A stretch of 64,000 bases of DNA, taken from positions 1 through 64,000 of the forward strand of contig DASYKM010000032.1 in NCBI GenBank assembly GCA_035995425.1, given 5' to 3'. How positions within the stretch are numbered: the stretch's first letter is position 1; each line of letters starts with the position of its first letter. The DNA comes from CADEED01 sp035995425 (GTDB taxonomy: Bacteria > Pseudomonadota > Gammaproteobacteria > Steroidobacterales > Steroidobacteraceae). Shown here in pieces: positions 17,040 through 28,241 of the stretch. Under the pieces are notes generated by a model. The model was not told where the DNA came from, did no database searches, and saw only the letters and a list, made by a program, of their open reading frames with translations. The position numbers and the translations under genes are program-made.

Positions 17040-17675
17040 TCAGTTGCAATCGTCGCCCTTTCCGCCGTGACCGTTGTGGTGCTTGCCTGCAAGCAAGCCC
17101 GCAGCGAACCAGGCGGCCGGAGTCGCCAGCGTGCCCGTGGTCGAGTTCGCAGGCGTTACCGAACGGATCAGCAGGATCGGACGGTTGTCGACGGTGTCAC
17201 CGCAGTTGAGCGGCGGCGTGGCGCCACCCTCACCCGTGAGCTTGCCGTGCAGAACGAAGTCGCCGTCTTCATCGAGGTCGACCGGCTCCGAGTTGAAAGG
17301 TATCGGGTTCAAAGCACCCGTGATTGCCGGCGCGACCGGCGCGACACGGCAAAACAGCGAGAGGATCAGCTGACGCGGGCCCGCGCGCGAGCCCAGGCCA
17401 TCGGCGCCGTACAGCAGCACGCCTTCGCCGGTGCCGCGGATGTCGCCATTGGTCTTGATCGTGACGTCCAGTCCGGTGATGCCCCACGGCGCCCCGGCCG
17501 GGTTCACACCCGCCACCGTGTTCAACGCGGGAACGCCGCCGGCGCCTGAACGGAACACCTGGTTGCCCAGGCCGCCGTCGAATTTGAAGAGGACGGAAGA
17601 ATTGCCGCCGCCGCCCGCAACTGCGGTCCCCGCCGCAACGAGGCCTGCGACCGCCAGGAATCGAGAGATTTTCAT
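17040..17675 (-). CDS. Exported hypothetical protein
   Basis: 211 residues. Clear signal peptide (KISRFLAVAGLVAAGTAVAG). The mature part starts GGGGNSSVLFKFDGG and contains LDVTIKTNGDIRGTGEGV and a two-Cys segment (LFCRVAP ... LNCGDTVDN). The C-terminus, about 30 residues, is Gly/His/Asp rich (GKHHNGHGGKGDDCN), which could bind metal. I do not recognise the family. Monocistronic with its own terminator. Confidence 0.7.
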   Translation of the reverse strand: MKISRFLAVAGLVAAGTAVAGGGGNSSVLFKFDGGLGNQVFRSGAGGVPALNTVAGVNPAGAPWGITGLDVTIKTNGDIRGTGEGVLLYGADGLGSRAGPRQLILSLFCRVAPVAPAITGALNPIPFNSEPVDLDEDGDFVLHGKLTGEGGATPPLNCGDTVDNRPILLIRSVTPANSTTGTLATPAAWFAAGLLAGKHHNGHGGKGDDCN

Positions 17676-17837
17676 ATTGAGGCTCCTGCCTTGGTTTTTG
17701 TTACGTGGGGTGAGTAACGCAGGAATGTGAATTGGTTCCTCGATCCCGGAACGGTTCGATGAGAGTCGGAATCGGCCGACGATCGACGCCGTCTTGCCCG
17801 GATCGAAACGCCTTTGGCCCTCGCTGTATATGGGGTG

Positions 17838-18986
17838 ATGCAGCTCTTCCCTTCACCGACGTGGACCCATGGCCGCAAATCCGCAAGTCGCGGCGCGGGC
17901 GCCCGGCAGACGATCACGCGGCTGCTAGGCGAGTCCGGCGTGCGGATCGATGGACGGAACGCCTGGGACATTCGCGTGCTCGACGAGCGGTTCTACGAGC
18001 GCGTGCTCGCGAATGGCTCGCTCGGTCTAGGGGAGTCCTATATGGACGGGTGGTGGGAGGTGGGCGACCTGGACGGTTTCATCTTCCGCCTGCTGAGCGC
18101 GAAACTGGACCGGCGCATGCGCAACTGGCGGGACGCGCTGGCGTGGGGTATCGCCGCTCTCGCAAACCTGCAAAGCGTGGCGCGCGCATTCCAGGTGGGC
18201 GAGCGCCACTACGACATCGGCAACGAATTCTACGAAGCGATGCTCGATCGCCGCATGATCTACAGCTGCGCCTACTGGCAAAACGCGCGCACGCTCGATG
18301 AAGCGCAGAAGGCCAAGCTCGAGCTGGTATTCGGAAAGTTAGGCCTCGACGCGGGCCAGCGCGTGCTCGACGTCGGTTGTGGATGGGGTGGCGCGCTCAG
18401 CTACGCGGCGGAACGATACGGGGTCTCCGGCGTCGGCATCACCATCGCGCGCGAGCAGGCAAAATATGCGCGGGAAAAATGCGCCGGGCTGCCGCTCGAG
18501 ATCCGGCTGCAGGACTATCGATCGCTGGGCAACACCTTCGACCACATCTACTCCATCGGGATGTTCGAGCATGTCGGTGTGCGCAACTACCGCAACTACA
18601 TGCAGGTGATGCGCCGCTGCATCCGTCCCGACGGGCGATTCCTGCTGCATACCATCGGCGGCTTCGATTCGACCAATCACATCGACCCGTGGATGAACCG
18701 GTACATTTTCCCGAACGCGGTGTTGCCCTCCCAGCAGCAGATCGTTCGTGCCATCGAAGGCCTGTTCGCCGTCGCCGGCTGGCAGCGCATCGGTCCGCAC
18801 TATGACGCCACGCTGCTGGCGTGGCGCGCCAACTTCGAGCGCTTCTGGGTCCGCGGCAAGCACCATTTCGACGAACGCTTCCGGCGCATGTGGCACTACT
18901 ACCTGAGCGCCTGCGCCGCTTCGTTCCGCGCCGGCACGGTCGATGTGTGGCAGGTGTTGTTAGCGCCGCTCGGACGCGGAACCTGA
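17838..18986 (+). CDS. cfa: Cyclopropane-fatty-acyl-phospholipid synthase
   Basis: 382 residues from ATG 17838, the same length as E. coli Cfa. It converts cis double bonds of membrane phospholipid acyl chains to cyclopropanes using SAM. The SAM motif VLDVGCGWGG is present, and so are the conserved active-site segments MIYSCAYW (Cys), SIGMFEHVGV (Glu), LLHTIGGF (His) and WHYYLSACAASFRA (Tyr). Such enzymes are induced in stationary phase and acid stress. Its 3' end overlaps the histidine kinase gene by 27 bp on the other strand. Confidence 0.93.
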   Translation: MQLFPSPTWTHGRKSASRGAGARQTITRLLGESGVRIDGRNAWDIRVLDERFYERVLANGSLGLGESYMDGWWEVGDLDGFIFRLLSAKLDRRMRNWRDALAWGIAALANLQSVARAFQVGERHYDIGNEFYEAMLDRRMIYSCAYWQNARTLDEAQKAKLELVFGKLGLDAGQRVLDVGCGWGGALSYAAERYGVSGVGITIAREQAKYAREKCAGLPLEIRLQDYRSLGNTFDHIYSIGMFEHVGVRNYRNYMQVMRRCIRPDGRFLLHTIGGFDSTNHIDPWMNRYIFPNAVLPSQQQIVRAIEGLFAVAGWQRIGPHYDATLLAWRANFERFWVRGKHHFDERFRRMWHYYLSACAASFRAGTVDVWQVLLAPLGRGT

Positions 18987-20252
18987 AGCGGCGACACCGG
19001 CGCCGCGCGGCAGCGTGACGATGAAGCGGCTGCCGCCGTGTTCACGCGCCGCGTATTCGACGCTGCCCCCGTGCGCATGAGCTATCTGCCTGACGATGGC
19101 CAGCCCCAGGCCCGTGCCGCTACTGCCCGTGGCGGCATCCGCGCCGGTCAGCGACCGATAAAAAGGCTCGAATATCCGCTCGCGATCCGCATCCGGCACG
19201 CCGGCACCGGCGTCTTCGACGATGATGCGCGCGCGGTGCTGGTCGCTCTCGATGCGCACATCGGTGGCGCCGCCACCGTGCAGCCGCGCGTTGTCGAGCA
19301 GGTTACGAACCAGCCGTCGCAGCAGCAGGGGATCGGCCGTGATGGTCAGCGGTGTACCGCCGACATCGCGATCGAAGTGCGCGGCCTCTTCGGCCGTGAG
19401 CGCCAGCAGGTCCACCGGCTCGGCCCGATCGAGACCGCTCGAAACCTGGAGCCGGCTGGAAAGCAGCATTTCGCCGATGAGCGCATCGAGCTCCGCGATG
19501 CTGCGCGCCAGCTCGGCACTGACCTTGGGATCGGTGCCCGGCACCCGGTCGATACCGAGGCGCACACGCGCCAGTGGCGTGCGCAGTTCGTGGGAGCAGT
19601 TGGCGAGCAGCATCTGGTGCGCGCGAATCAATTGCTCGATGCGGCCGGCCGATTCGTTGAAACTTCTGGCGAGTGAAGCCACTTCATCGCCACCCTCGAC
19701 CTTCACACGCGCCGCCAGGTCGCCACCGCCGAATTGCAGTACGCCGGCCTGCAGTCGGCCGAGGCGGGCGGTGATGCCACGTGAAATCGGATAGGTGAGC
19801 ATCGCGAGAATGATCGCGGCGGTGGTGAGCAGCAGCCCCGTGTGCAGGCCGTACAGCACGAAGCCACTCCGCGGGTGCACGATCAGGTGCCGGTCGTTCG
19901 CAAGCCAGTAGTTATACGTCGGCCCACTCTGGGTGATATGCCAGCCTCCTTCGGCGATCTGTTCGCGAGTCAGCGGATAGGCCTTTCCGCTCGTGTGCAC
20001 GCTGGCGCCCGCGGCGTCGTACAGCGCGACGTCGGCGTGCAGTTGCCCGGCGAGAGAGTCGATGACTTCGCGTTCGCGTTCGACCGTGGCCGCCCGGTCC
20101 ACCATCCATGCGGCGAGACCCGTGGCGCTTTCGATGCCGGCTATTGCCGCCTGCGGCGGCGAGAGATGGTGCCAGATCATCACCCCGCAGAGGAGGAACA
20201 GCATCAGCGTGCCGACGATGGCCAGGTAGAACTTGAGATGCAGCCTGCGCAT
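18960..20252 (-). CDS. Cpx-like membrane sensor histidine kinase
   Basis: 430 residues. Membrane helices at about 7-28 and 138-158 enclose a periplasmic domain of roughly 105 residues; HAMP (RLGRLQAGVLQFGGGD) follows. H-box ANCSHELRTPLARVR, N-box NLLDNARLHGG, G1 VEDAGAGVP, G2 GLGLAIVRQIA. It begins immediately after the regulator stop, and a Spy/CpxP-like gene leads the operon, so this is a CpxA-type envelope-stress sensor by context. Assignment to Cpx itself is inference. Confidence 0.88.
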   Translation of the reverse strand: MRRLHLKFYLAIVGTLMLFLLCGVMIWHHLSPPQAAIAGIESATGLAAWMVDRAATVEREREVIDSLAGQLHADVALYDAAGASVHTSGKAYPLTREQIAEGGWHITQSGPTYNYWLANDRHLIVHPRSGFVLYGLHTGLLLTTAAIILAMLTYPISRGITARLGRLQAGVLQFGGGDLAARVKVEGGDEVASLARSFNESAGRIEQLIRAHQMLLANCSHELRTPLARVRLGIDRVPGTDPKVSAELARSIAELDALIGEMLLSSRLQVSSGLDRAEPVDLLALTAEEAAHFDRDVGGTPLTITADPLLLRRLVRNLLDNARLHGGGATDVRIESDQHRARIIVEDAGAGVPDADRERIFEPFYRSLTGADAATGSSGTGLGLAIVRQIAHAHGGSVEYAAREHGGSRFIVTLPRGAGVAASGSASERR

Positions 20253-20945
20253 CTATCTATCCTGCTCCTTGGCGAAGACGTAGCCGGCACCGCGCAGCGT
20301 GAGGATCCGGCGCGGGCGCCTGGGGTCGTCCTCTATGGCGGCGCGCAGCCGCGAGATGTGCACGTCGATCGAGCGGTCGAAGTCCTCGAGCGCCGCGCCC
20401 TTGGTGAGATCCATGAGCGCCTCGCGCGACAGCACTCGCCCGGCGCGCTCAGCCAGCGACAGCAGCAGCGCGAACTGATGCGCGGTCATCGACTTGCGTT
20501 GTCCGTCGAGACGCACCTCGCGCGCGCCCTTGTCGATCTCCAGCCGCCCGAAGCGCAACACGTCGGAGGATCCCGCGGCGTGGCGCCGGCGCAGGATCGC
20601 GCGCAGCCGGGCCAGCAGCTCGCGTGGCTCGAAGGGTTTGGGTAGATAGTCGTCGGCGCCGAGCTCGAGGCCGACGACGCGGTCGAGCGGGTCGCCGCGC
20701 GCGGTCAGCATGAGCATGGCGATGTCGGACTTGGCGCGGATGGCGCGGCACAGGTCGAGGCCATCCGCGTCCGGAAGCATCAGGTCGAGGATGACGGCGT
20801 CGAAACCATCGGTACCGATGGCCTGCTTGGCCGCGGCGCCGGTCGGCGCCACCACGACCCGATAGCCCGCCTCGCCCAGATAGTCGGCGACCATCGCGGC
20901 GAGGCGGGAATCATCTTCGACCAGCAGGACGCGAATGGCTGTCAT
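20253..20945 (-). CDS. Cpx-like OmpR-family response regulator
   Basis: 230 residues. Receiver (about 4-118): VLLVEDD, phosphoacceptor in AVILDLMLPDADG, LMLTARG, YLPKPFEPRE. Winged helix (about 135-228): MTAHQFALLLSLAERAGRVLSREALMD and the final LRGAGYVFAKE. Lies between the Spy-like gene and the kinase on one transcript, with no gap to the kinase gene. Confidence 0.9.
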   Translation of the reverse strand: MTAIRVLLVEDDSRLAAMVADYLGEAGYRVVVAPTGAAAKQAIGTDGFDAVILDLMLPDADGLDLCRAIRAKSDIAMLMLTARGDPLDRVVGLELGADDYLPKPFEPRELLARLRAILRRRHAAGSSDVLRFGRLEIDKGAREVRLDGQRKSMTAHQFALLLSLAERAGRVLSREALMDLTKGAALEDFDRSIDVHISRLRAAIEDDPRRPRRILTLRGAGYVFAKEQDR

Positions 20946-21023
20946 GAGTAGCCGCGCAGGAATGGGAGCCGCATATTGCGCCCGGCGACGACTTGCCAGC
21001 TAGCAGGGCCAGCGACCAGGCTC

Positions 21024-21494
21024 CTAGCCACGGTGATGGTTTTCGATCTCCTTGGCGAGCGCGGCACGCTGATCGGGACTCAACACTTCCGCCGCGTCGC
21101 TGATGGCGACGACCAGGCGCTTCGAGGCTTCGTCCAGGAGTTTCACCTGCTCCACGCGCAGCGACTCGAGCCGCGCGCGATCGATGCTCGGCGCGGAGAT
21201 CGCCTCGTGGAACTGCTTGAACGCAGCGAAGTGAGCGTCGTGCGTCGCCTTCATGTCGTCGAGCGCCGGCTTCAGAATGGCTTCGATCTGCGTCTTCTGC
21301 GCCTCGGAAGCGCCGATCCTGGTGAGCATCATCTGCACGTGCTCGAGATGATCCTCGGCCGACTGTCCGGCCATCGCCGGTCCGTGATGTTCACCCGCGT
21401 GCGCGAAAACGAGCGCGCCGCCGAGGATCGCCACGAGCGAGGCCGCGATGGCCAGCACCGTGATGTGGCGACGTTTTGGATTGGTAGGGGTCAT
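21024..21494 (-). CDS. Spy/CpxP-family periplasmic protein
   Basis: 156 residues from the ATG at 21494 (GGAG upstream). A membrane/signal helix covers about 10-30 (ITVLAIAASLVAILGGALVFA), followed by a His-rich HAGEHHG and an all-helical domain with LTRIGASEAQKTQIEAIL and LSPDQRAALAKEIENHH, the LTxxQ-like motifs of Spy/CpxP. These proteins are ATP-independent periplasmic chaperones or two-component inhibitors, some linked to metals. First gene of the operon, so probably feeds back on the downstream kinase. Confidence 0.82.
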   Translation of the reverse strand: MTPTNPKRRHITVLAIAASLVAILGGALVFAHAGEHHGPAMAGQSAEDHLEHVQMMLTRIGASEAQKTQIEAILKPALDDMKATHDAHFAAFKQFHEAISAPSIDRARLESLRVEQVKLLDEASKRLVVAISDAAEVLSPDQRAALAKEIENHHRG

Positions 21495-21630
21495 GGAAGC
21501 ACTCCGTTTGTTGGTGACGGGTGCATGTTGTCGGCGCAGCGTTGCGCGCGAATCGCGGCTGTGTAAAGTTTTGTAAAGATGCGGGGAGGTAGCTAGGTTC
21601 CGGAAGACATCGAAATGGCAAAGGGGCTCA

Positions 21631-22629
21631 TCACGGCGTCCCGCCGGCGGCGCGGCATTGCGCTTCGAGATTGGGGGCGGCGGGTGAGTTGCGGGCGCGC
21701 GCATTGCGTGCCGCGGCGCAGATCGGCGGGTCCACGGCGAGCGCCGCACGCGGAGTCGCAGCAGTGGTTGCCGCCGGTATCGTCGATGCCCCCGACACCG
21801 GCGCTTGTTCAAGTGCGGTCGAGTCGCGCGCCGAGCCAACTTCGTGGCCCACGCGCCCGAGTGACTTCACGCCCGGCTGGCTCTTGCGGCATTGCTCGAC
21901 CAGGTTCGGCGCCGCCGGCGAGTTTCTCGCCAGCGCGTCACGCGCGCGCTCGCACAGCGACATGGGCGGGCCTGCGGGCGCGGAGCCGGTGTTCACCCGC
22001 CCGAGAGTCGAGTAGGTAGTCGGCTCGCCGCAGATGAGGCCCATGCCGTCCAGCCAGATGCCGGAGCGTCCTCGCAGTCCGACTGCCACGCGGCCGGGCG
22101 GGCAGGTCTGTTCCCCGCTGGTTCCGCTGGCGCGACGTCCGGAACTGCCGAAACCAAGTCCGTAGCGCGTCATCTCGGGCATGTAGCTAGGACCATCAAA
22201 GCCCGGCAAACCGTTGGTGGGCAGCCCGGCGGGCTGCGTGGTGGCGGCCCAGCCGCAATGCAAGCGGAAATCGTTGACGATGATCGTGTCGACACCTTCG
22301 GCGCCGACGTCGAGACCGAAGACGATGGGAAACTGGTCCGTACAAACAACCCTGTGGTACGCGCCGCCATCGCCGCCGTGCCAGGTGGGATCCGCGGGCG
22401 CGGCGCTGAACCGTACCGGTCCCTGCGCGTTCACGCAGACCAGGCGGATCGCATCCACGTCGTCGGCCCCGCGTATTTCGAAACCGTGCAGCAACGAGCC
22501 CATCGGGCAGCGCGTGGCAAATACCCCGCCGCCGGCGCCGCCGATCGACGCGAGGTAGTCGTCGTCCGCGGAAGCCGGGCCCGCGAAGGCCGCGGCATAA
22601 ATGAGGACCGCGCAGATGATGAATTTCAA
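21631..22629 (-). CDS. Exported hypothetical protein with duplicated C-terminal motif
   Basis: 332 residues with a signal peptide (KFIICAVLIYAAAFAGPASAD). The first 200 residues look like a beta-prism or 'heme/actin-like' globular domain: FATRCPMGSLLHGFEIRG, AIRLVCVNAQG and a second set CPPGRVAVGLRGRSG, GMGLICGEP. Near the end, ARNSPAAPNL is present twice, each between Cys residues (CERARDALARNSPAAPNL, CAAARNARARNSPAAPNL), 70 residues apart. Family not recognised. It has its own copy of the shared TGTCCA/CGTATC promoter 35 bp upstream. Confidence 0.72.
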   Translation of the reverse strand: MKFIICAVLIYAAAFAGPASADDDYLASIGGAGGGVFATRCPMGSLLHGFEIRGADDVDAIRLVCVNAQGPVRFSAAPADPTWHGGDGGAYHRVVCTDQFPIVFGLDVGAEGVDTIIVNDFRLHCGWAATTQPAGLPTNGLPGFDGPSYMPEMTRYGLGFGSSGRRASGTSGEQTCPPGRVAVGLRGRSGIWLDGMGLICGEPTTYSTLGRVNTGSAPAGPPMSLCERARDALARNSPAAPNLVEQCRKSQPGVKSLGRVGHEVGSARDSTALEQAPVSGASTIPAATTAATPRAALAVDPPICAAARNARARNSPAAPNLEAQCRAAGGTP

Positions 22630-22663
22630 GACGTCTCCCCTCGAGAACGAGCTCTCTTACAAG

Positions 22664-22693
22664 GGATACGCAAAGCGCGAGGCGCCTTGGACA
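22664..22693 (-). promoter_or_regulatory. ECF-type promoter of the 22629 gene
   Basis: Minus strand: TGTCCA (22693-22688), 17-bp spacer, CGTATCC (22670-22664). It begins 23 bp downstream of the kinase stop and places a start site about 28 nt before the ATG at 22629. It matches the other five copies described in this window in both boxes and spacing. Confidence 0.8.
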
Positions 22694-22715
22694 TCGCGCG
22701 TCGCGCGCTGCTTGC

Positions 22716-25442
<2,727 letters not shown>

Positions 25443-25466
25443 GGCGGCGCCGATCTTACGCGTGAA

Positions 25467-26912
25467 TCAATCGGTGAATATTTGTTTGAGGTTGAACTTG
25501 TACCAGCCGGTGGCGACGCGCTTGCCCTCGGGGAATGCCCAGCGATCGGTGCCGTCGAGATGGCCATTGTGCCGGTACCACATGAGATCGCCGTTGTCCT
25601 GCACGGCGTAGATCACGCCGTCACCACCGGAGAACACCTTGATGAATCCGCCCCAACCCTGGCCGATTTTCTTCAAGCCGTCCCAGCGGAAGGTGCCGTC
25701 GCCGCGGCCGAGATGGCGACCCCACATGAGATCACCGTTTTCCTGGATGGCGTAGACGATTCCGTCGCCACCGTAGAACACCGTCTTCATGGCCGACCAT
25801 CCGGTGCCGACCACTTTGGGCCCTTCCCAATGGAAGCTGCCGTCTTTCTGTCCGACATGGCGATACCAGAGAAGGCGTCCGGCGCGAACCGGCGTGTACG
25901 GTTTCCCGTAGACAGCCGACGGTCCTCCGGTCTCGGGCTCGACTCCATAGATGATGTCGCCGCCGCCGGAGAACACATTCTTCAACGCACTCCAGCCGGT
26001 ACCGACTTGTTTGCCTTCCTCCCAGCGGAAGCTGCCGTCTTCGCGTCCGAGGTGGTGGTACCACATCAGCTCACCGGTGTTCTTGATGCCGTATAGATAG
26101 CCCGAGCTCGCGAACAGCTGCTTGAAGTCCCAGCCGCGACCGACTTGCTTGGCTTCGGGCGTAGCCCAGGCAGCACTTCCATCGTTGCGCCCGTCGTGGC
26201 GGTACCACATCAGGTCGTCGTTGAGCGTCACGCCGTAGATCACGCCCTTCGACAGGATGACGACCGGCGGCGGTGGTGGCGGCGGCGGCATCGGCATCCG
26301 CGTCGACACCCAGACAGGCAGCGAATAGTTGCTGCAGCTCGAGCCAGCCAGCGTGGTGTTGCAGCCTTGAACGATGAAGTGGTAGTTGCCGGGGTGCAGC
26401 CCACCGACCGTCAAAGTCCGTCCGGAAACTCTCTGTTGGCCATCCTGATGGCCGTCTTCGGCCCAGCGGACCTGGTGGAAGCTGAAGCCCGGCGCGGAAT
26501 TCCAGTTCACCGTGATGCTGTCTACCGTGGACGAAGAGCTGGTGAACACCGGCGCGCCCGGCACGATCATCGTGCCTGCCGAGCCATCCATCGTCGTCGC
26601 GGCCATCCATGGCGTGCAGTCGGGATTGCCCGAGTAGATAGCGCACACGCGATAGCGATAGGTCGTGCTGGCGTTCAGTCCGAGATCGTTGAAGCTGTTC
26701 ACCAGCGCGACGAACGTCCAGGTGTTGGCCGGACTCTCGCGCTCGAGCGTGATCGAAGACGCGCCGTCGTTCGGGTGTTCCCAGTCGATGGCGATGCCAC
26801 CGGGCGCGAACACCCGAACCTGCGCGTACGGCGCCGCGGCCCTGGCCGTGCCGGTGAGCAGCGCGAGGAACAGCGCGATGAAAGCGAAGCTGCGGCGAAT
26901 GTTTGCGTTCAT
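25467..26912 (-). CDS. Secreted protein with two FnIII-like domains and a tachylectin-2 propeller
   Basis: 481 residues from ATG 26912, where a signal peptide begins (NANIRRSFAFIALFLALLTG). About 28-110 and 120-210 are fibronectin-III-like; a linker with eight consecutive Pro follows. The last 260 residues are five repeats of the tachylectin-2 type, for example GVIYAVQDNGDLMWYRHNG and GDLMWGRHLGRGDGTFRW with KVFSGGDG. Tachylectin-2 is a five-bladed propeller lectin binding GlcNAc/GalNAc, so the protein probably binds amino-sugar glycans outside the cell. It lies 24 bp upstream of the kinase gene. Confidence 0.85.
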   Translation of the reverse strand: MNANIRRSFAFIALFLALLTGTARAAAPYAQVRVFAPGGIAIDWEHPNDGASSITLERESPANTWTFVALVNSFNDLGLNASTTYRYRVCAIYSGNPDCTPWMAATTMDGSAGTMIVPGAPVFTSSSSTVDSITVNWNSAPGFSFHQVRWAEDGHQDGQQRVSGRTLTVGGLHPGNYHFIVQGCNTTLAGSSCSNYSLPVWVSTRMPMPPPPPPPPVVILSKGVIYGVTLNDDLMWYRHDGRNDGSAAWATPEAKQVGRGWDFKQLFASSGYLYGIKNTGELMWYHHLGREDGSFRWEEGKQVGTGWSALKNVFSGGGDIIYGVEPETGGPSAVYGKPYTPVRAGRLLWYRHVGQKDGSFHWEGPKVVGTGWSAMKTVFYGGDGIVYAIQENGDLMWGRHLGRGDGTFRWDGLKKIGQGWGGFIKVFSGGDGVIYAVQDNGDLMWYRHNGHLDGTDRWAFPEGKRVATGWYKFNLKQIFTD

Positions 26913-26923
26913 GAATTTTCCGC

Positions 26924-28168
26924 CTACGGCGCCACGCCGACCGGGCAGCTGGCCTGCGCCGACAGCGTGAAGTCCACGCTGCAGATACGCTCGGAGTCGC
27001 TCGCGACGATGTAGTTGTTCGTATGGACGACGCAGTGCGGGGTCCAGGCGACATTCATGTTGGCCAGGTACGGCGGACCGTCTTCCCAGCCGTTGAATGC
27101 CAGGACCTGCCCGGTGCGCACGACCGCGCCGGCGCTCTCCAGCCCGCAGGCCGGGTTGACGTGCAGCGAGAACGGCGCCGTGCGTGCCTCCGCGGGTCCC
27201 GAGCCGAACACGACGAACCCGGTGAAGAGATTGCCGCCGCCCTGGTCGACGTCGGTCTTCAGGAAATCCGCGCTCGGCGTCCAGTAGTTTGCCGGCACCG
27301 GCACGATCTCGCGCGTGGCGACGAAACGCGTCTGCCACGCGGGCGACCGCGCTTTGTCGGACCGCTCCACGGTCAGTGACATCACGTGGTCGGGCACGCC
27401 GGAGACGGCGGGAACGAAGGCGCGGATCTCCACGTCGTTCCAGCTCTCGAACACGAATTTCATGTTGCCGCCGGCGAACTGGCCGATCACCAGGACCGCG
27501 CCGGTCGTATCGCCGAAGCAATTGCCTTCGATCGTGAAGCGTCCGTTGGGCGTCACGGTGCCGCGCACGCGCGAGATCTCGATCGGGTGCGTCTTGCAGT
27601 AGTTCTTCATCTCGGTGTACGAGAGCGCGGGCTTGGCGGCGATCGCCGACTCACGGCCGAGGCCGATGGCCGCGGCACTCGGCGAGTCGGCGCGCGCATC
27701 GATGCGGTCGCTCGGCGGCCGGATCGCCTTGGGCGGCGGTGCCTTGTGAGAACCCCCTTCCCCTGGCTTGATGAGCGGCCCGAGTGGTCCAAACCCTCCG
27801 CCGAAACTTCCTCCGCGCACCGGCTGGCCGGCCAGTCGCGAAGCAGTGCGCATGGTGGTTACGGGACCCGCGGTTTGCCGAAGCTCGGCGGCCAGCTGGC
27901 GCTTCACATCGCCAGCCACAACCTGCTTGCCGCCGACAATGATTATGGCGCGATCCTCCATCCGGAACAGGTTGGCGGGAATGACTTGTTGGCTGACCGT
28001 GCTGTACGGCGTGGTCTGCAGCGCAGCCGTGGACGTTCGCGTCGCGGGAGCCGTGGGCCGGATCTGCGGAACCGGCCGCACCTGCTGTGCTCTCGTGGCG
28101 GTTTGCGCGGCCGCGGTGGCGGCGAGCGTGGTCAGCAGGATGGCGAGAGCGGCGCGAGCGTTTTTCAT
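26924..28168 (-). CDS. Exported hypothetical protein (IPT/TIG-like)
   Basis: 414 residues with signal peptide (KNARAALAILLTTLAATAAAQ). Residues 20-180 are low-complexity, Pro/Ala/Thr rich, with GGSFGGGFGPLGPLIKPGEGG. The C-terminal 230 residues are beta-rich: VTPNGRFTIEGNCFGDTTGAVLVIGQF is the form of an IPT/TIG strand set, and VEIRAFVPAVSGVPDHVMSL follows. Four or five Cys suggest disulfides. Function unknown. First gene of an operon with the lectin and kinase genes, and preceded by the shared promoter. Confidence 0.72.
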   Translation of the reverse strand: MKNARAALAILLTTLAATAAAQTATRAQQVRPVPQIRPTAPATRTSTAALQTTPYSTVSQQVIPANLFRMEDRAIIIVGGKQVVAGDVKRQLAAELRQTAGPVTTMRTASRLAGQPVRGGSFGGGFGPLGPLIKPGEGGSHKAPPPKAIRPPSDRIDARADSPSAAAIGLGRESAIAAKPALSYTEMKNYCKTHPIEISRVRGTVTPNGRFTIEGNCFGDTTGAVLVIGQFAGGNMKFVFESWNDVEIRAFVPAVSGVPDHVMSLTVERSDKARSPAWQTRFVATREIVPVPANYWTPSADFLKTDVDQGGGNLFTGFVVFGSGPAEARTAPFSLHVNPACGLESAGAVVRTGQVLAFNGWEDGPPYLANMNVAWTPHCVVHTNNYIVASDSERICSVDFTLSAQASCPVGVAP

Positions 28169-28204
28169 CTGAATTCCCTTACGGCGCGGAAGCGCCTCAT
28201 CAAG

Positions 28205-28234
28205 GGATACGCAAAATCGGGGGCGCCGTGGACA
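28205..28234 (-). promoter_or_regulatory. ECF-type promoter of the lectin-kinase operon
   Basis: Minus strand TGTCCA (28234-28229), 17-bp spacer, CGTATCC (28211-28205). It lies between the caspase gene stop (28242) and the ATG at 28168. The match to the copy at 22664 extends beyond the boxes: both read GGCGCC in the spacer and CGTATCCCTTG at the -10 side. Confidence 0.82.
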
Positions 28235-28241
28235 AAGGCCG

